NCBI RefSeq assembly: GCF_900111145.1
Contig: NZ_FOIR01000002.1
Location: 682,001 to 746,000, forward strand
Origin: Roseivirga pacifica
GTDB taxonomy: Bacteria > Bacteroidota > Bacteroidia > Cytophagales > Cyclobacteriaceae
Direction: 5' to 3'
DNA length: 64,000 bases
The position numbers and the translations under genes were made by a program. This document shows, piece by piece, positions 63,302 to 64,000 of this stretch. Numbering within the stretch: the first letter of the stretch is position 1; each line of letters opens with the position of its first letter. A model generated the notes under the pieces. The model was given only the letters and a program-made list of their open reading frames with translations, had not been told where the DNA came from and made no database searches.

Positions 63302-64000
63302 TTGTAAGGTTTAAGCTCCCCGAAGATAATCATTATAGTGAATTGATTGATCTGTACGATACTGTAGTGCAGGAAACATTGGCATCCCTTTTAGGGACTG
63401 AGGGGTGGTTTAGTTCGTAGTTCAAAGTCAGAGAACCGCAAGAGCCCACGTACACCGTCATTCTGAGGAAATTCATGAGCCATTAGGCGAATGAGTGACC
63501 GAAAGCCCCCCCAACATATTGCACCATTGCTGACTATCAGTTAAACAGAAATCAAAGGGCTGCTCATAGTATCAAGTGGTTTGACCACTCAAGCCAATAG
63601 GTTCTGCACTCAAATGGATTATGAAAGAGCATAAAGGTGACCTTACCTTAAACTTAGCTTGGAAGAGGTTACTAATTTTTAGCATTTATTTTTTGAGGAG
63701 ACTTCCGAAATAACGACCAAAATTGATGGCATGTTAATCAAAATGAAAATATGCGGAACTTTATAAAAACCGATACCATACCAATTTTAAAAGTTGATTA
63801 TTGCGGAATTATTTAGGAAGTTCCACATATAAACGAGTTGTGCTTCATGCGAAAAAAGCCAGCCGCACAGTCAAGCACATTTGCTTGCCCCAATGCTAAA
63901 GGCTGACGCTTTGCAAGCAAAAGAGACTGTTTTTTAGCCAGCGCACAGACGAAGAAACAGAATGATAAAACTAAATTTGACGATGACAAAAAATACAAAA
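63302..64000. other. Non-coding right end, with imperfect inverted repeat
   Basis: No credible gene. One 13-base inverted pair (ACTTCCGAAATAA at 63701-63713 and TTATTTAGGAAGT at 63809-63821, 12 of 13 matching) brackets a 120-base AT-rich segment. A CGTCATTCTGAG fragment near 63458 recalls the halves of the 135-bp element at 59.7 kb. The rest, including a short open frame reading leftward from 63998, looks non-coding. Confidence 0.5.

Noticed and set aside
63813-63998. Leftward short open frame at the right end
   Set aside because: Low-complexity composition, no start context and no family; more likely non-coding.
1-64000. CRISPR array or complete insertion sequence
   Set aside because: No regularly spaced direct repeats and no transposase or integrase frame were found.

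Overview
The window looks like a chromosome segment of a Bacteroidota bacterium, most likely of the Cytophagia (a Roseivirga/Fulvivirga/Marivirga-like marine heterotroph; the genus is inference). The grounds are the many lipoprotein signals of MKK..C type, DUF4136, LruC and AsmA proteins, a PadR plus prefix-domain FtsX permease pair, mostly absent Shine-Dalgarno sequences, and one textbook TTTG-N19-TAnnTTTG promoter in front of tRNA-Asp.

Layout. 1-7.2 kb: a tightly packed defence operon. It holds the C-terminal part of a type III restriction subunit (Res; the gene runs off the left edge), a DUF262-DUF1524 (GmrSD-like) nuclease, an SNF2-type helicase with a PLD-like N-terminus, and a DUF4391 protein. 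After it come 0.5 kb of AT-rich non-coding DNA, an unrecognised gene broken by a frameshift (7.75-8.45 kb) and a cluster of small palindromes. 8.7-17.2 kb: an M13 metallopeptidase, an AsmA-like protein, and an FtsX-type permease with its PadR regulator behind two copies of a probable operator. 17.3-19.0 kb: a TPP riboswitch driving pnuT and an overlapping flavoprotein gene of the acyl-CoA dehydrogenase/group D monooxygenase fold. 19.2-29.4 kb: a LruC lipoprotein, SodC, SRPBCC and cupin proteins, a K+/H+ antiporter, OmpA-like, beta-barrel and DUF4136 envelope proteins.

29.8-35.4 kb is a complete tripartite RND efflux operon (adaptor, pump, TolC channel). 35.5-43.9 kb is a mix of small enzymes and housekeeping genes: ankyrin repeats, SRPBCC-GyrI, DUF3820, class C serine hydrolase, DUF1905/YdeI, CBS pair, YidD, an NmrA-like dehydrogenase, a 51-codon membrane peptide, a second likely frameshifted gene, and an amidohydrolase. 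44-51.6 kb: M14 carboxypeptidase, nitrilase, small secreted proteins, an AlkA-type glycosylase, a bestrophin. 51.7-54.7 kb is a four-gene signalling operon (unknown protein, multi-TM protein, HisKA_3 kinase, NarL regulator) joined by overlaps. 54.8-63.3 kb: aldehyde dehydrogenase, an MBL-hydrolase/Crp/DoxX cluster, tRNA-Asp, a 135-bp element with perfect 20-bp inverted ends, TauE/SafE, DUF3050 and a GH29 fucosidase. The last 0.7 kb shows no credible gene.

Most of the window is ordinary core genome. The parts most worth a second look are the composite defence operon, the TPP-controlled flavoprotein, the PadR operator pair, the kinase operon with its unknown partner, and the two frameshifted genes.
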